Positions 1 through 12,313 of a stretch of DNA of 64,000 nucleotides are shown one piece after another. Positions within the stretch are counted from its first letter, which is position 1. Each line of letters starts with the position of its first letter. The notes below the pieces were generated by a model, which saw only the letters and a program-made list of their open reading frames with translations, had not been told where the DNA came from and made no database searches. The position numbers were made by a program, and so were the translations under genes. Origin of the DNA: Vigna angularis (taxonomy: Eukaryota > Streptophyta > Magnoliopsida > Fabales > Fabaceae); assembly GCF_016808095.1 (NCBI RefSeq), contig NC_068980.1, positions 9,334,501 through 9,398,500 of the forward strand, in the 5' to 3' direction.

Positions 1-482
1 TGCTTGATGTGAATTGATTCCATGCTTGATTTGTGATTCTTGATGTATTGAAAAATATGACTTGAATCTATAAGTGAAATTGAACACCTAATACATGTTT
101 GTATCTAGGAATAGAACTTGGTTCATTAGTAATTTAAACTCTTGAAATTAATATATGATTTCACTTGTTCAGGATTCAATGATTTAAAACTTAATGAGTG
201 ATCACAAGCTTAAAGTCTCTATAGATAAGATTTGAGTATAATTGTGATTTGATTTTGACATCCATATGAATTTGAAATATGCATGAGAATCAAGTGGACG
301 AACTCTCATCTTAACAAATTGTAAATAATTATATTTGAGATATGTATGAAAATCAAAAAGTAAATTTTATTGATTTAACTTTTAAATTATAATTTATATA
401 ATTAAGATTAAAGATATAAAATATTATTAATACTTAATAAAAATAATGATATACTAAAAATTGTGCATTAAATACTTTTAGA

Positions 483-488
<6 letters not shown>
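1..488. other. AT-rich intergenic DNA
   Basis: AT-rich sequence with no long reading frame, no tRNA-like fold and no terminal repeat that I can recognise. It could be the edge of an older repeat, but nothing in the window pairs with it. Confidence 0.5.

Positions 489-561
<73 letters not shown>
489..561. repeat. (TA)n microsatellite, left flank of MITE
   Basis: Uninterrupted TA dinucleotide run of about 70 bp. A matching TA run follows at 714-752, and a hairpin-forming element sits between the two. Confidence 0.95.
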
Positions 562-566
<5 letters not shown>

Positions 567-711
567 GGAGGAAATTAAATTATATCCATATATCTTCTAC
601 TAAATACAACATTATATGATTTTGAAAACACAAAAACTAATTAAAAGATATTAAATAATGTTGTATTTAGTAAAAGGTACATCAATATAATTTAATTTCT
701 TCCTTTCTTTT

Positions 712-713
<2 letters not shown>
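562..713. mobile_element. Hairpin MITE inside TA repeat (Micron-like)
   Basis: Two arms of about 52 bp, 563-614 and 655-707, are imperfect reverse complements separated by a loop of about 40 bp. The outer edges read GAAAGGAGGAAATTAAATT on the left and its near complement on the right. The unit is bracketed by TA runs on both sides. MITEs that sit within TA microsatellites are known in plants (the Micron type of rice). The assignment rests on structure alone. Confidence 0.6.

Positions 714-752
<39 letters not shown>
714..752. repeat. (TA)n microsatellite, right flank of MITE
   Basis: TA dinucleotide run of about 38 bp directly after the right arm of the hairpin element. Confidence 0.95.
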
Positions 753-755
<3 letters not shown>

Positions 756-1743
756 ATTGTTGTTAAAATTGAATTTTAAACTAAATTCCTTTCTTTAGTC
801 ATTAGCATGAATTCTTAATTTTTTATTTCTTAAAGTTACACAACTAAGCACAACATTTTAATTTGATTTTTCTAAGTCATGATTTTAATCATAACCTCTA
901 TTATATATTTTAGAAAAAAGTAATTTAATTTAAAAATAAAATTCAGGGCTTTAGTAATATTTTTTAAAAGTAATTTCTTTGTTAAAAATAAAACAATAAT
1001 TAAAAAATTGAACTAAGACAATATAAATTAAAAATTTTAGAGCACAATTAATGTGGATGTAAAATATGGTAAGAAAGAATTAAAACAAACATACAGAGAA
1101 AAAAAACATCACCTGAGGCTCAGATAAATTTTTCTTTTCATTATGTGAACATATGTGAACAGAGATTTAAGAAAAATATCATGTTCTTTAAAATGTCTCC
1201 AATGATTAATTTGATTATAGACATGCATCACCAAATAAAAAGTACTTTAGTGTATTTGGAAGATACATTGAAAACTAGTGTTTTTTATTTGACACTACAA
1301 ATGTTATATAATAAAAGCAGTAATAAAGTTAAAAACGTTAATAAATGATAGTAAATAAAAATAAGTATATATAAACTAAAAGTAGTTTAATAAAAATGAT
1401 ATTCTTCTTCAAATTATATGTGTTAATTAGAAATAGTAGAAAATATAATCAAACATTCACATAGTAATGTGAAAAAAATTAATTGTTGGAATCATAATGT
1501 GAACGTGTTTGAAGGAACTTATTTTCAAGTTTCTAAAAACATAACTTAGTTATACAAAGTAATTCTTAAAAATATTTATTTTTACATGTAACTTTTTTAA
1601 TTTTTTTTCCAACTAGTGCAGAAATAAATTTTAATTCATAAATTATTATTTTTTATTTTCTTACAAATAAATTATGAAAAAAATTTCATATGTATATATA
1701 TAATAATAATCGAATGACATTAAAGTTAAAGTGATATAGTAAG

Positions 1744-1784
<41 letters not shown>

Positions 1785-2756
1785 GTGTGTGTGAAAGACC
1801 TTTAAGTAATTGTCATCATATTTGGGATTAAATATAATTTTATGTTCTTTGTATGCTTAAACTGAGTTAATAGATATTATATTTGTAAGTAACTAACTGT
1901 ACATCCTTTTTAAACACAGTTAATGAACTGTTTCTAACACAATCATTTATATAAAACGTTCTCAATTGAGTGTTAACTTTCTGTGAAATTAAATTTTTAA
2001 TATTAGAACCAATTATAAGAAAATATTATCCCAGTAAAAGTTTGTAAAATACAGAATGATTAAATTATTCAATATTTTTACTATTAATTTCTACTCATAG
2101 TTACTTAGAAGTAATTTATTTTCCCATTTATTTATCTATATTTAATTTGCGTAGTTGGTCATAAAAAAATAAGGAGCAAAGTTCAATTAAAACTTTATGA
2201 TTCTCTCTTTTATTTCTTTTGTTCACTTTCCTTAATTATTTTGAAAATGTTACAACAATAAGTATACATGTGTATACTACATAAGTTTTTCAATGTGTTT
2301 GGAAAGTATCAGAATACCCTTCTCAATAAAAACAATTACTATAATAACAAAAATATGTTATTGAAGAGATTTTAATACTGTTTAGTATAACCTATTATGA
2401 AGAACAATATTTATTTTAGTACTTTAACATATGCTTTGACGGTAATTTATGAAAAGAATAAATTCATAAAGTGATAATAAAAATAATAAATATAAATATC
2501 TCAGGGTAAAAAGAAAAACAGTTTGCATGGTTGAAAGAAAATGGTGAGAGAATCTAGAGAGTAGAAAGAGAAAGTTAAATAATGACAAAGAAGGAAAGTT
2601 GATCCTCAAAGAAGAAAAAAACTGGAACCTCATACTGTTTACCATTTACAGTATTGCTCTCAAACTCTCTTCTCTCCACTCCCAACCAAACCAAACACAT
2701 TACATTCCATTCCTGTAACCTAACAACAACCATTCTCTTCAACCCTTTGCAATCTC
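753..2756. other. AT-rich intergenic and upstream region of the TTL gene
   Basis: No gene is supported. There is a (TA)n run at about 1747-1778 followed by a short TG run. Short frames such as 1145-1348 look like chance ORFs in AT-rich DNA. The last few hundred bases probably hold the promoter of the TTL gene. A purine-rich stretch lies at about 2520-2620. Confidence 0.5.
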
Positions 2757-2757
2757 C

Positions 2758-2764
2758 TATATAA
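2758..2764 (+). promoter_or_regulatory. TATA box of the TTL gene
   Basis: TATATAA lies 57 bp upstream of the start codon at 2821, which predicts transcription starting near 2790 and a 5' leader of about 30 bases. The leader is CA-rich and contains no ATG. Confidence 0.6.
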
Positions 2765-2820
2765 CAAAAAAACAACCTTAAAACAAACAAAACACACACA
2801 AACATAAAACCACAACAACA

Positions 2821-5561
2821 ATGTCCAACACTCTGCAACAACAAAATACAACTCTCCAATCCAAACGTCTCGATCCGTCTGCCCAGCCTTCCCGTCCTGG
2901 TCACCGGAGATCAGTATCGGCTGGAGCTCCGTTAATCTACTCTGGCGGCGGCTCCTCGCTGCTTCCGAGTGGGAACATCTGCCCCTCAGGGAAGATCCTC
3001 AAACCGGTCCTGCCCTCCCGTGGACCGAACCGGACTGACGTTCTCGGCTCGGGCACTGTGAACTACGGCCGTGGCAGCATAATGCGTGGTGGCTCCGGCG
3101 CCTATCCCGTTCCAGTGGCTGTGCCCACGGCCGCGTCGCCACTCACGGTGAAGCGTGCGCTCGGAGGGTCCGATCCTGAGGAGTTGAAGAGGGTAGGGAA
3201 CGAGCTGTACAGAAGCGGGAACTTTTTGGAGGCGCTGGCATTGTACGATCGTGCTGTGGCTATCTCACCTGGGAACGCGGCGTGCCGGAGCAACCGTTCA
3301 GCGGCACTCACGGCTCTGGGGAGGCTGGGGGAGGCCGTCAGGGAGTGCCACGAGGCTGTGAAATTGGACCCTGCTTATGCTAGAGCGCACAAGAGGCTTG
3401 CCTCTCTTTGTTTAAGGTAATTCATGAATGTAATGAGATGAGATGAAATTTTTAATTTGAATTTGAGTTTGGTTTTGTTGACATTGAAATTGGAAATGGT
3501 TTAGGTTTGGGCAGGTTGAGAATTCCCGGCGCCATTTATGTCTGTCAGGGATTCAAGAGGATCAGTCTGAGGAGCATAAGCTGTTGTTGTTGGAGAAGCA
3601 TTTGAATAGATGTGCGGATTCGCGGAAATTTGGTGATTGGAAGAGGGTGCTCAGGGAATCAGAGGCTGCTATTGCTGTTGGAGCAGATTTTTCGCCTCAG
3701 GTAATATGAATTTCTGATTTTACCATGGTCTATTGTATTATGTCGGAGAAGTCTCATAAAATTAATCTCGTTTTGTCTTTTAATAGCATAAAGTTTTATG
3801 ATAGTCAAGTTGTGATTGGTTTCTGATTCCAAACTCTGTTTCTAGTTTTCAAAATGCAACTAAACTTGGTCGCTCATGTAGCTAGTGGAGGGTGTGGTAC
3901 AAGGTGAAAAAAAAGGAAGATGAGAAAAGATGTCCAAGGTGTTTCTTGTTTTTGGTCTATAAAACACTTGTTTTATTACTAGCAACTTTAAACCTTATAG
4001 ATTTGGGATGAGAGATTGATCAGTAAGCACTGTGAAGTTATTTTAGAAGACAGTTTTTAAAATGGAAAATTGAGAACAGAGTCAAACCGGCTCTTGTTTG
4101 TGGTATGGTATTTGAATCTCTATGATCAAGTATAAAATCATTCTCGAATCTTTGCTTGGTAGTTTTAAGCTCTTAGGATAGTTGGTTTATGACAATTCGT
4201 TTTGGGCTAACTCGTTGGACTGTTGCTTTCAGATTGTGGCTTGCAAGGCAGAAGCTTATTTAAAACTGCATCAACTTGAGGATGCTGAATCCAGTCTCTT
4301 GAATATTCCCAAGTTGGAAGGCTGTCCTGCAGCATATTCTCAAACAAAGTTCTTTGGTATGGTTGGTGAAGCCTATGTGCCTTTTGTGTCTGCTCAGGTT
4401 GAGATGGCATTGGGGAGGTAAACACTAAACACCTTAGACTTGAAACCCAAAGCTAAATAAAGCCTTTGAGTGAGAAATGAATAATGGATTGTTGCAGGTT
4501 TGAGAATGCTGTTGTGGCAGCCGAAAAGGCTAGCACTTTGGATTACAGTAATGTTGAAGTTGGTAGGATTGTAAACGTTGTGAGAATGGTGGCAAGGGCT
4601 CGTTCAAGGGGCAATGATCTTTTCAGCTCTGGCAAGTTTTCTGAAGCTTGTTCTGCTTATGGAGAGGGCCTCAAGTATGACAACTCCAACTATGTTCTAT
4701 ATTGCAATAGGGCAATTTGTTGGTCTAAACTTGGACTGTGGGAACAATCCGTTCAAGACTGCAACCAAGCTCTTAACATTCAACCAAATTACACCAAGGC
4801 TCTTTTCCGAAGGGCTGCATCAAATTCAAAGGTGAATCCACTGGTACTGTTCATGTTGTGTGTCTTTGTGTGTGCTCATTGCTGTTTTGTTATCTGAAGT
4901 TGATTCATTGTCATTTTTAAAGATGCATGATCATGTTGCAGCTTGAAAGATGGGCAGATGTTCTTAAAGATTATCAAGCCTTAAAACGCGAGCTTCCTAA
5001 TGACAATGAAGTTGCTGAGTCTCTTCGTCGGGCTCAGCTAGCATTAGAAAAATCTCGGCTAGTGGTATACGGTACCAAGTTTGGAGTTGAAGTTGAAGAA
5101 ATCTCAGCATTGGACAAATTTAAAGCTGCAATTGCTTCTGCTGGTAACCATCCAAATATTTTGACTCTGCATTTTTCTTGCTTCATTGGTAACTTTTTAA
5201 CAAAAGTCTGAATTTTCAGGTGTTTCAGTAGTTTATTTCAAAGAGGCACCAAACAAACTATGTGAGGAAATATCTCCATTTATAAACACCTTGTGTGTTA
5301 GATATCCCTCTGTTAAATTTATTAAGGTACACAAATAAGTGTTTTCTTTGTACTTCCTAACATAATTGCCATATTTTTCTGATTTTCTTTAAATTTTAAT
5401 TGAAGGTGGACGCAGAGGAGTGTATTGCAATAGCAAAAGCTGAGAACATAAGAAGTGTTCCAACCTTTAAAATTTATAAAAATGGAGAAAAGGTGAGGGA
5501 GATGATCCAGCCAACACATGAGTTATTAGAGGAATCAATAAAGAGAAGTAATAGTCTCTAG
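2821..5561 (+). CDS. TPR repeat-containing thioredoxin-like protein (TTL family)
   Basis: Seven exons: 2821-3416, 3505-3700, 4233-4417, 4498-4831, 4942-5143, 5220-5326 and 5406-5561. All introns are GT..AG, the phases join cleanly, and the product is 591 residues. Residues 1-115 are low-complexity (Ser, Gly, Pro). A first TPR group runs from about 117 to 235 (DPEELKRVGNELYRSGNF opens it), and a second from about 360 to 470 (SRGNDLFSSGKFSEA). A thioredoxin fold covers about 500-591. It keeps the cis-proline region (SVPTFKIYKNG) but has no CxxC where the redox pair should be, so it should be redox-inactive, as is usual for plant TTL proteins. In Arabidopsis, TTL proteins are cytosolic scaffolds in brassinosteroid and stress signalling. 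This protein is about 100 residues shorter than Arabidopsis TTL1, TTL3 and TTL4, mainly at the N-terminus. The start has a good context (A at -3). The family is certain; the exact orthologue is not. Confidence 0.93.
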
Positions 5562-8462
5562 ATATTAGAAGAATTCATTATTTGCATTCAGCTGCAACCA
5601 GAAACCACAGCAATATTGAAGAAGGTGCTCCAACAATGCACCAATGTTTTGTTCAAACTAGGAATTCCAGCTTTCCCTGTGATATAAACCAATTTTTCAG
5701 GCAGGAAAACCTCAGATAGATTTTAGATACCATTTTGAAATCATATATGTATATCTTTGCCCGGAAAGTGCTATGCCTCTCCCTTCCGTGTCCTTCATTT
5801 TATTGCACCAGGTTTCGTGAAATGTTAAAATGTCACACTAAACATATTATTGTTTTAGATTTAGAACACCTCAAACAAGGAAAAGAAACTGTCAATGGCT
5901 GTTATTCCGAGGAAAAATATGCTGTCTCGAAACTGCTTGTATGTGAGAAACAGTTTCGTCTGTAAAACATTATTTAGTTCTTCAATGTTTCAAGACTAAA
6001 TCACGCTAACATTTTTTGCAATGTTTTGTATGCAGTTGATCTTTGATTTTTAATGTTTATAGAAGGTTTTTCTTTTAAGAGTGTGCAATGCAATATTTTC
6101 AAACAAATGAGAATAATAAGAGTGAAGTGGAATATATATATATAAATAAATAAATAAGGAGCCAAAGTGTAAGTGTAGGAGTTGAGAAAAATCACTAGAA
6201 ATTGGATGAAACTTTAAGAATTTTTGTCATAATTTACTAGTGTTTAAATTTCAATGTCAGTTGCAGAGTAGTTAATGTAGGTTGTAACTATTAACTAGGG
6301 ATTTAAATGTCGATTTTTTTAGTAGTGGTATAATACCGTAATTTTTAGGGCTTTTTTCAAAACATGATTTCCGACATTAATCATTGTAATTAAGGTACTT
6401 CCACGTACGGTAACACATGTAAGAACTTGAGAAAATTATTGCATGCTATGACAAACTATTTTGTCTGCCTTGTTAATTAGTTTGTTGAAATATTATTACA
6501 ATAATTGATAATTATTTAAAGGAATATTTTCTCCTCTTTTCGGGGAATCCGGAAAACCGGTGATATAAAAAATGTAAAATTATTAATGATAGAATTTAAC
6601 TTAAAAGTTTTAAATGAGAATAAAATTTTAAAACATTATTTAAATTATTTGCTTAAAACAATTAATGTCCTAATCTAAATCATTTTAATCTTAGTTAAAT
6701 TGGTTTGATATAGATTAACTCTAAAAAAGCTCAACTAATCTTTCTGAATCACAGTTTATCCTAAATTTGCACAAAATAGCAATTTTTTAACATCCATAAT
6801 TATATGCCACAATAGTTATAATTCAGTAGCATGCCAACACTGCAAAACGGTTTACACATTAAATGACAGTGGAGTTGGTGAGACTATACGAGGACAAAAT
6901 GTATGTATATATTAAAAAACTTTTACATTCATTTCACGTATACTATAAAAATAAAATTGTCAAAAAAAATGTAAATTTTTGTATTATTTTAAGAAATAAG
7001 AAAATAAAAAGTAAATAAGAGTAGTGTTAAATAAATATTAAATATTTAGGTGTGTAAGAAAATCTTTACTCTACTTCAAATACTTTCAATTTTCAGTTTA
7101 TCAACCATTAAATAAGTGCATATATACTTCATTAATTCTATGACTACCATAAAAGCTATTGTTTGCTACTTATTTAATTCATGTATAGTATACGCGCGTA
7201 CGTATAGGTAATAAATGCGTAATAAACATTTTTATTTAATAGTTAATAAAAATATATATGCAATTAATTAGATAATTAAATAGTTAATATTTAAAGTACT
7301 CGGATCCACTAAGTGTATATGGATTCCTGCCGTCCAAGTGTTTATTAAAAGAAATCCAATTTATACTTCCAATTTCATCAATATGATTAAAGGAAAAATT
7401 TAAATTAGTTTCAAGTAATCGGGACTAAATGAGAAAAAAAAATATCTTCATCATTATAAAGTTGAATATTGAAGTGTATATATTCTCAAATTTAATAAAA
7501 CCAAATTGATTTAACAATATTTACAATTTAATTTTTCTTTTGTAAATATTGTTTCTATTCTTCTACTTTTTTTAAAAAAAAATTATAAAGGCTTTTATAA
7601 AATTAAAATAAGAGTTATGTATTATGATATGTTAAGCATTTCATATAATCAAAATATAATATATCGTATAAATAGATTATTAATAACAATGGTTTCATTT
7701 GAATATACATAAAAAAAAACAATACATTAAACACAAATAGAAATAGCAAAAACAAAACACATGATCTTAACCACACTTCTCAACTTCCCATTTCAAAATT
7801 CAATTTTTTTTATCTGTTTAAGTAGTTTTTAACATAAAAACACTATTATTGTTTTAAATCAATACATGTTACATCCTCTCTTGTTACCAGATGTACAATC
7901 TCAAAATCTTTCTCTTTATTTTCCCAAAACATTTTATTTTTATTCTAAAACCCTAGTTGCATGTTAAAAAAAACTAAACCCTACCACTCTTATGTTTCTT
8001 TTACTCTACTCTCACACTGTCTTTTTTGTTACTTCGTCTTATCATATTCTCTTCTACCCTGTCTCGATCTTGTGAGGTTTGCATGGAGGTCTCCATCTCT
8101 ATTTTTCTTTTTTTTTTGTTTCGATTATTTAGTGATTGAAATGTTTTTTTCTTTGAACATTGACTTTTTTTTTTCGTTTTCATTTAAGATTGTTTAGATT
8201 GTGTCATTTTTATCTTGGTTTCCTGTACTGATTTCTTTTTATTCCTAATTTTCTGTTTTTGATTTGTAATTGTTTTAGTTTTTGTCCCTCTTTTTTTAGG
8301 TTTGAGTATTGTTTACAGTTCTTTATTTTTTTTTTTATTTTCGTCTTTTTTTTTATTTTCATTTCAGTTTCTGTTTTTATAGCTTTGAGTTCATTGGTTA
8401 TCTTTCTTTATTGATTTCATTTGTGGTCTTTGTTTTTTTAGGTATGTGTGGTTTTTTCTGCC
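5562..8462. other. 3' region of TTL gene and AT-rich intergenic DNA
   Basis: The first several hundred bases probably include the 3' UTR of the TTL gene. Beyond about 6.0 kb the DNA is AT-rich with no supported gene. The stretch at 7930-8450 is very pyrimidine-rich (T runs) and carries only low-complexity ORFs. Confidence 0.5.

Positions 8463-8546
<84 letters not shown>
8463..8546. repeat. (TA)n microsatellite
   Basis: Uninterrupted TA run of about 84 bp. It creates artificial Tyr-Ile ORFs, which were ignored. Confidence 0.95.
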
Positions 8547-8549
<3 letters not shown>

Positions 8550-9890
8550 CTAATTAGTTTTATTTGCTACTAAATGTTGGCTCTAAGATTTTTTTTGAAG
8601 TCATTTTAATTTGTATCCATTTTTCATTATGATTTATTTTCATGTGTATTGTTTTCTTTTCAATTACAAAAATGAATGGTATACAATCCTAGCATATTTG
8701 GTTATTCTGTTTTTCAAAAATTAAATAATTATTTAAAATCATACCAGACTTATGGCCTTAGTTATTTGTAGCATCGTTGTGATAAAAGTTTTTTAATTTG
8801 ATTATTTTTACAATCACGGTCCTAGGTTTAATTTGAATTAAAATAATTATTTAATTTAAGGATTTTTTGTCTCGGTTACAAAACCGAATCGTGAATTCCT
8901 CGCGTCTTTGAGCAATGTCATTGTGAAGCTTTTTCATTCTCCACCAATCACCATCAACCTGAAACACAGAAGATCAAAATCCACAGAATCAGAAATCTCC
9001 TTCAAACCAGAAGCGCGATTCACGCTGCAACGGTGAAAAGCCACCAACTTCTGTCGAGCAAAACTCAAATCACAGAAACGCAAAGCCGAATCACGCAATC
9101 ATCTTCAACTGTTGAACCAATGCCTCTCTGCAAGCTTCTCCACCACACTAGAGCAAGCTTTCCCCCAATTTGTAGATGCAAATATGAAACCCTAATTTTT
9201 GGGTGAAGAAAGGGGTTGTCACATGTCAAGCCCTTATTGGCGTGACCATTCTTAGTCAACTCTAGTCCTACCCACGTCAGCTAATAATTGTGTAATTTAC
9301 TGATTGGTGATGTGCCGTTGAGACTACATTGAACATTCGAACAAAATGAGTCTCACATCAAACAAAGCTAACGAAAATAGGAACCAAAATTTGTATCCGA
9401 TTTACCAATTCACATTTTGTTTTATTTTGACTTTTTGTGTACATTTTTAAAGAGAAAAAAAATTATTAGATGATGTTAATCCTATAAAGGACATATTTAG
9501 TCTATATGACCTAGTTGTTTTTGGTAAACTAAAAAAAATCAATTACATATCAATAAAAATTTAGTAGAAACCATAAATAATTAGTGATTCTAAACTTCCT
9601 AATAATTTTCTTAGAAAGAGTTACTAAAAGCTAAAGGCAAATAAAAAAACTTGACCAATAAAACTTAGTTAATCCTTAAAAATTTAAGACAAAGATAAAT
9701 ATAAATCACATAGATGGAAGAGAAGGAAGGGAGATAAAAAAACGTAAAATAAGAAAGAGAAAAATATATATAAGGGATACGCAGTAAAAGATATAAAAGA
9801 AGAAAGAAAATCTGCCGAACGATGAAAGAGAAAAAAAAAAGAAAAAATAATAAATGTGAGAAATGATTCAATGAAAAGAAAAGGTTAAAC
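8547..9890. other. Gene-free region with a GC-richer island at about 8.88-9.30 kb
   Basis: The island stands out from its AT-rich surroundings. On the - strand it reads like the interior of the Mutator-like elements elsewhere in the window: leader-like sequence with splice-acceptor-like TTTCAG followed by GTTGATGG. I could not find matching inverted ends, so it is at best a remnant. Confidence 0.35.
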
Positions 9891-11415
9891 TCTTTCGAAA
9901 GTCCCTATTTATGTGGGTTTTTTCCAGTTAGATCCCGTCTTATCGATTTTGCCAATCTAGTCCTAAAAATGAAAACTTGCCAGTTAGATCCCGTCTTATC
10001 GATTTTGCCAATCTAGTCCTAAAAATGAAAACTTGAGTCAATTGGGTCATTGTCGTTAAATTACGGGGTTAAGTTTTTTTATGAGCTAGGACGTTGACGT
10101 GACCTATTTTTTAAACGTGGCATTCCCTACGCTGTATACGTGGAATATATAATTAAAAAAAATTTGAAAATTGAAACCCAAATTAGGGCTCATCATCTTC
10201 AACCTTATCTTTCATCATCTTCAACCCTAATGTTCATCATGAAATTTGGTTTTCATGAAATTAAGCACCACAAGATTAGGGTTTAGTAAAATCAAATTAG
10301 GTTCGAGATTAGAGTTAAAGGCGTTAACGACATCTCCCGAAAATAATTCACCTCCAGTTCACCATCGTCGTTTTCTTGTGAAGCGATGTGAGGGGTTTGG
10401 GGGTGTCGAGGTCGATTATTTGGGGTTTGGAGTCGAATTCGAAAAGGGGTAATTGAATTTGAGGGTAGAGAAGCTCAGTGAGGTAGTGATCGAAGGAGAG
10501 GCAAGAATCAGAGGAAGAAGATTGAGAAGGGCTTTGATTGGTTTGATTAAATTGGAAAGAAGGTTGTTTATTTTGGGGAGTGGCGAGTGGAGAGAGTTCA
10601 CCTAAAAGATATAACTTGATGTGATTCAAAGCTGAAACTTCAGCTGCGTTGGCAATGCTTGATCGAATTGGTCCAATGAAGTGGATTTGGGGTTCCTACG
10701 ATTAGAGATGATGGCGTTTCGTAGGTTCCATAGAGATTCAAAAGTCTCGCATTTTGTGTCCAGCGCGATTTAGGGTTCGTGGCTAATTTGGGGGTTTTCA
10801 AAATTGTGATTCTGTTTTCTCTTTACAGGTTTCAAATGGTTTAATGGAGAAGAAAATAAATGATAATGAGTTCGGTTGCGGCGCGAAGAGCTTGAGCGCT
10901 GGTTACGTTGGCCATAGTGGCGATTTGCCCTCGCGGTGCTGGATGGAAGGAGATGAAATAAAGCGAATATGGGGGAGTCACGATTTTGATTTTGGGGTTA
11001 CTTGATTGCAGGTTGATGGTGCACGAGAAAGATGATGATGGTTCTGAGACACGATTGGGTTCTCTGATGATGGTTATCATTGTGTAATGTGCAGGAATGA
11101 AAGCTATTGCTGAATTAAGGGTCTGGATGATGGACACGAAGAGGATTTCTGGGTGGTGCTTGACGGTAATGGAATATGACTTTTTTTTTTTAATTTTTTA
11201 ATCAAAATGTTAAAATGTTTTTAAATTCCACATAGAGCTTAATGACATATTTAAAAAACTTGCCACGTTAATCTTTCACCTTATCAAAAACTTAACCTCG
11301 TGAATTTAGTGGCAGAGACTCAATTAACTTAAATTAGCATTTCCTATTACTAAATTGAAAAAATTCTAATAAAACGGAAATTTAACTGGGAAAAAGCCTG
11401 GGAACTTCCGAAGTG
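9891..11415. mobile_element. Non-autonomous Mutator-like element with long imperfect TIRs
   Basis: The left end (9891 to about 10140) and the reverse complement of the right end (about 11220-11415) align over roughly 200 bp with many differences. Both open with a CTTTCGAAAGT-like / ACTTCGGAAGT-like motif, then the blocks around 'TTTTTCC(C)AGTTA', 'TTAAGTTTTT' and 'ACGTGGCA'. The flanks 9882-9890 and 11415-11423 share about seven of nine bases, a possible decayed 9-bp target duplication. The GC-richer interior has no transposase. It carries splice-acceptor-like CAG|GT sites (about 10829 and 11010) and short ORFs that match nothing I know. Long TIRs with a 9-bp duplication point to the Mutator superfamily. 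Confidence 0.6.
9924..10036 (+). repeat. 56-bp direct duplication inside the left TIR
   Basis: The unit beginning CCAGTTAGATCCCGTCTTAT occurs twice in tandem, from about 9924 and about 9980, almost identical. The right-hand TIR has only one copy, so the duplication arose after the two ends diverged. Confidence 0.85.
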
Positions 11416-12313
11416 TTTAAACAAAAGAAAAACTAGAAATAGGATAAGAGAGACCCAGTCTAGAATTTGGAGAATTTGGATTGTATAAACTATTTTGTTC
11501 TTCAAACTGCATTGGATTTTGATATATTAAAAAGAGTTTTAATATATTTTTGGTTAGAAATTTAAAGATGAGTAAAAAATATTACATTGAATAAAAAAAA
11601 GTGTTATAAAAGAAAAATAAAGATTCATAGTCATTCAATTTTAAAATTTTATATGAAAAGTAGAGTCAAATTTTTATATGAATAACTCATTCATTCCAAA
11701 GGTAAAAAATATCTTTGGTAAGAATTAAATATATTTATAATTTCTAAATTTAGATATAAAATTTGAAATTTATCTTTATCTTGAATTTTTTTTAAATTTA
11801 AAAATTAAAAATTAAAAATTAATGTATATAATCTTTTTAATTTAAAGACGTTAAATTCTTTTACGTATAAAAAATATTTCATACATACATTTAAATTAAA
11901 ATTTTTTAAATGATAAAAATAACTCAAATATCAACATTATTTAATAAAAAAAAGTTTAACTTAATTGGAATATAATATAATAAATATATCTGTTATTTTT
12001 AAAATTTGGAAACTAAATATATTAAAATTTGGACGAGTTTTAATTTTGCATAAAAATTATAAAATTAAAAAATATATTTAATTCTTTCAAAGTTTTCAAC
12101 AATTCTATAATATATATATATAAATAAGAGTCCTTTATGGTAAGAGAACGTGTATGGAGTATCATTTAGCAAAAGTTGATGAAGAAAAACATGAGATAGA
12201 TATGATGATGAGCTTGGGACATGTTACATGAAAGATAGTATAGATCGAGAAAGGAAGGTATTATTTGTTATTGGATGGTCGGATGCAAAGCAATATAGAT
12301 ATGGAGATGGATG
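11416..12313. other. AT-rich intergenic DNA
   Basis: Nothing recognisable. The last part is probably the 3' flank and UTR of the DUF538 gene, which is read from the - strand. Confidence 0.45.

Noticed and set aside
7961..8450. Possible small protein gene in the T-rich stretch
   Set aside because: The frames are long only because the sequence is pyrimidine-rich. There is no domain, no splice logic and no conserved motif.
8309..8557. 82-codon ORF rich in Tyr and Ile
   Set aside because: It is the translation of the TA microsatellite. The ORFs at 13873-14103 and 28194-28324 are likewise partly TA-derived. None has domain content.
8880..9300. A fourth Mutator-like element
   Set aside because: The interior resembles those elements in style, but I could not find inverted ends or a 9-bp duplication, so it is only noted as a possible remnant.
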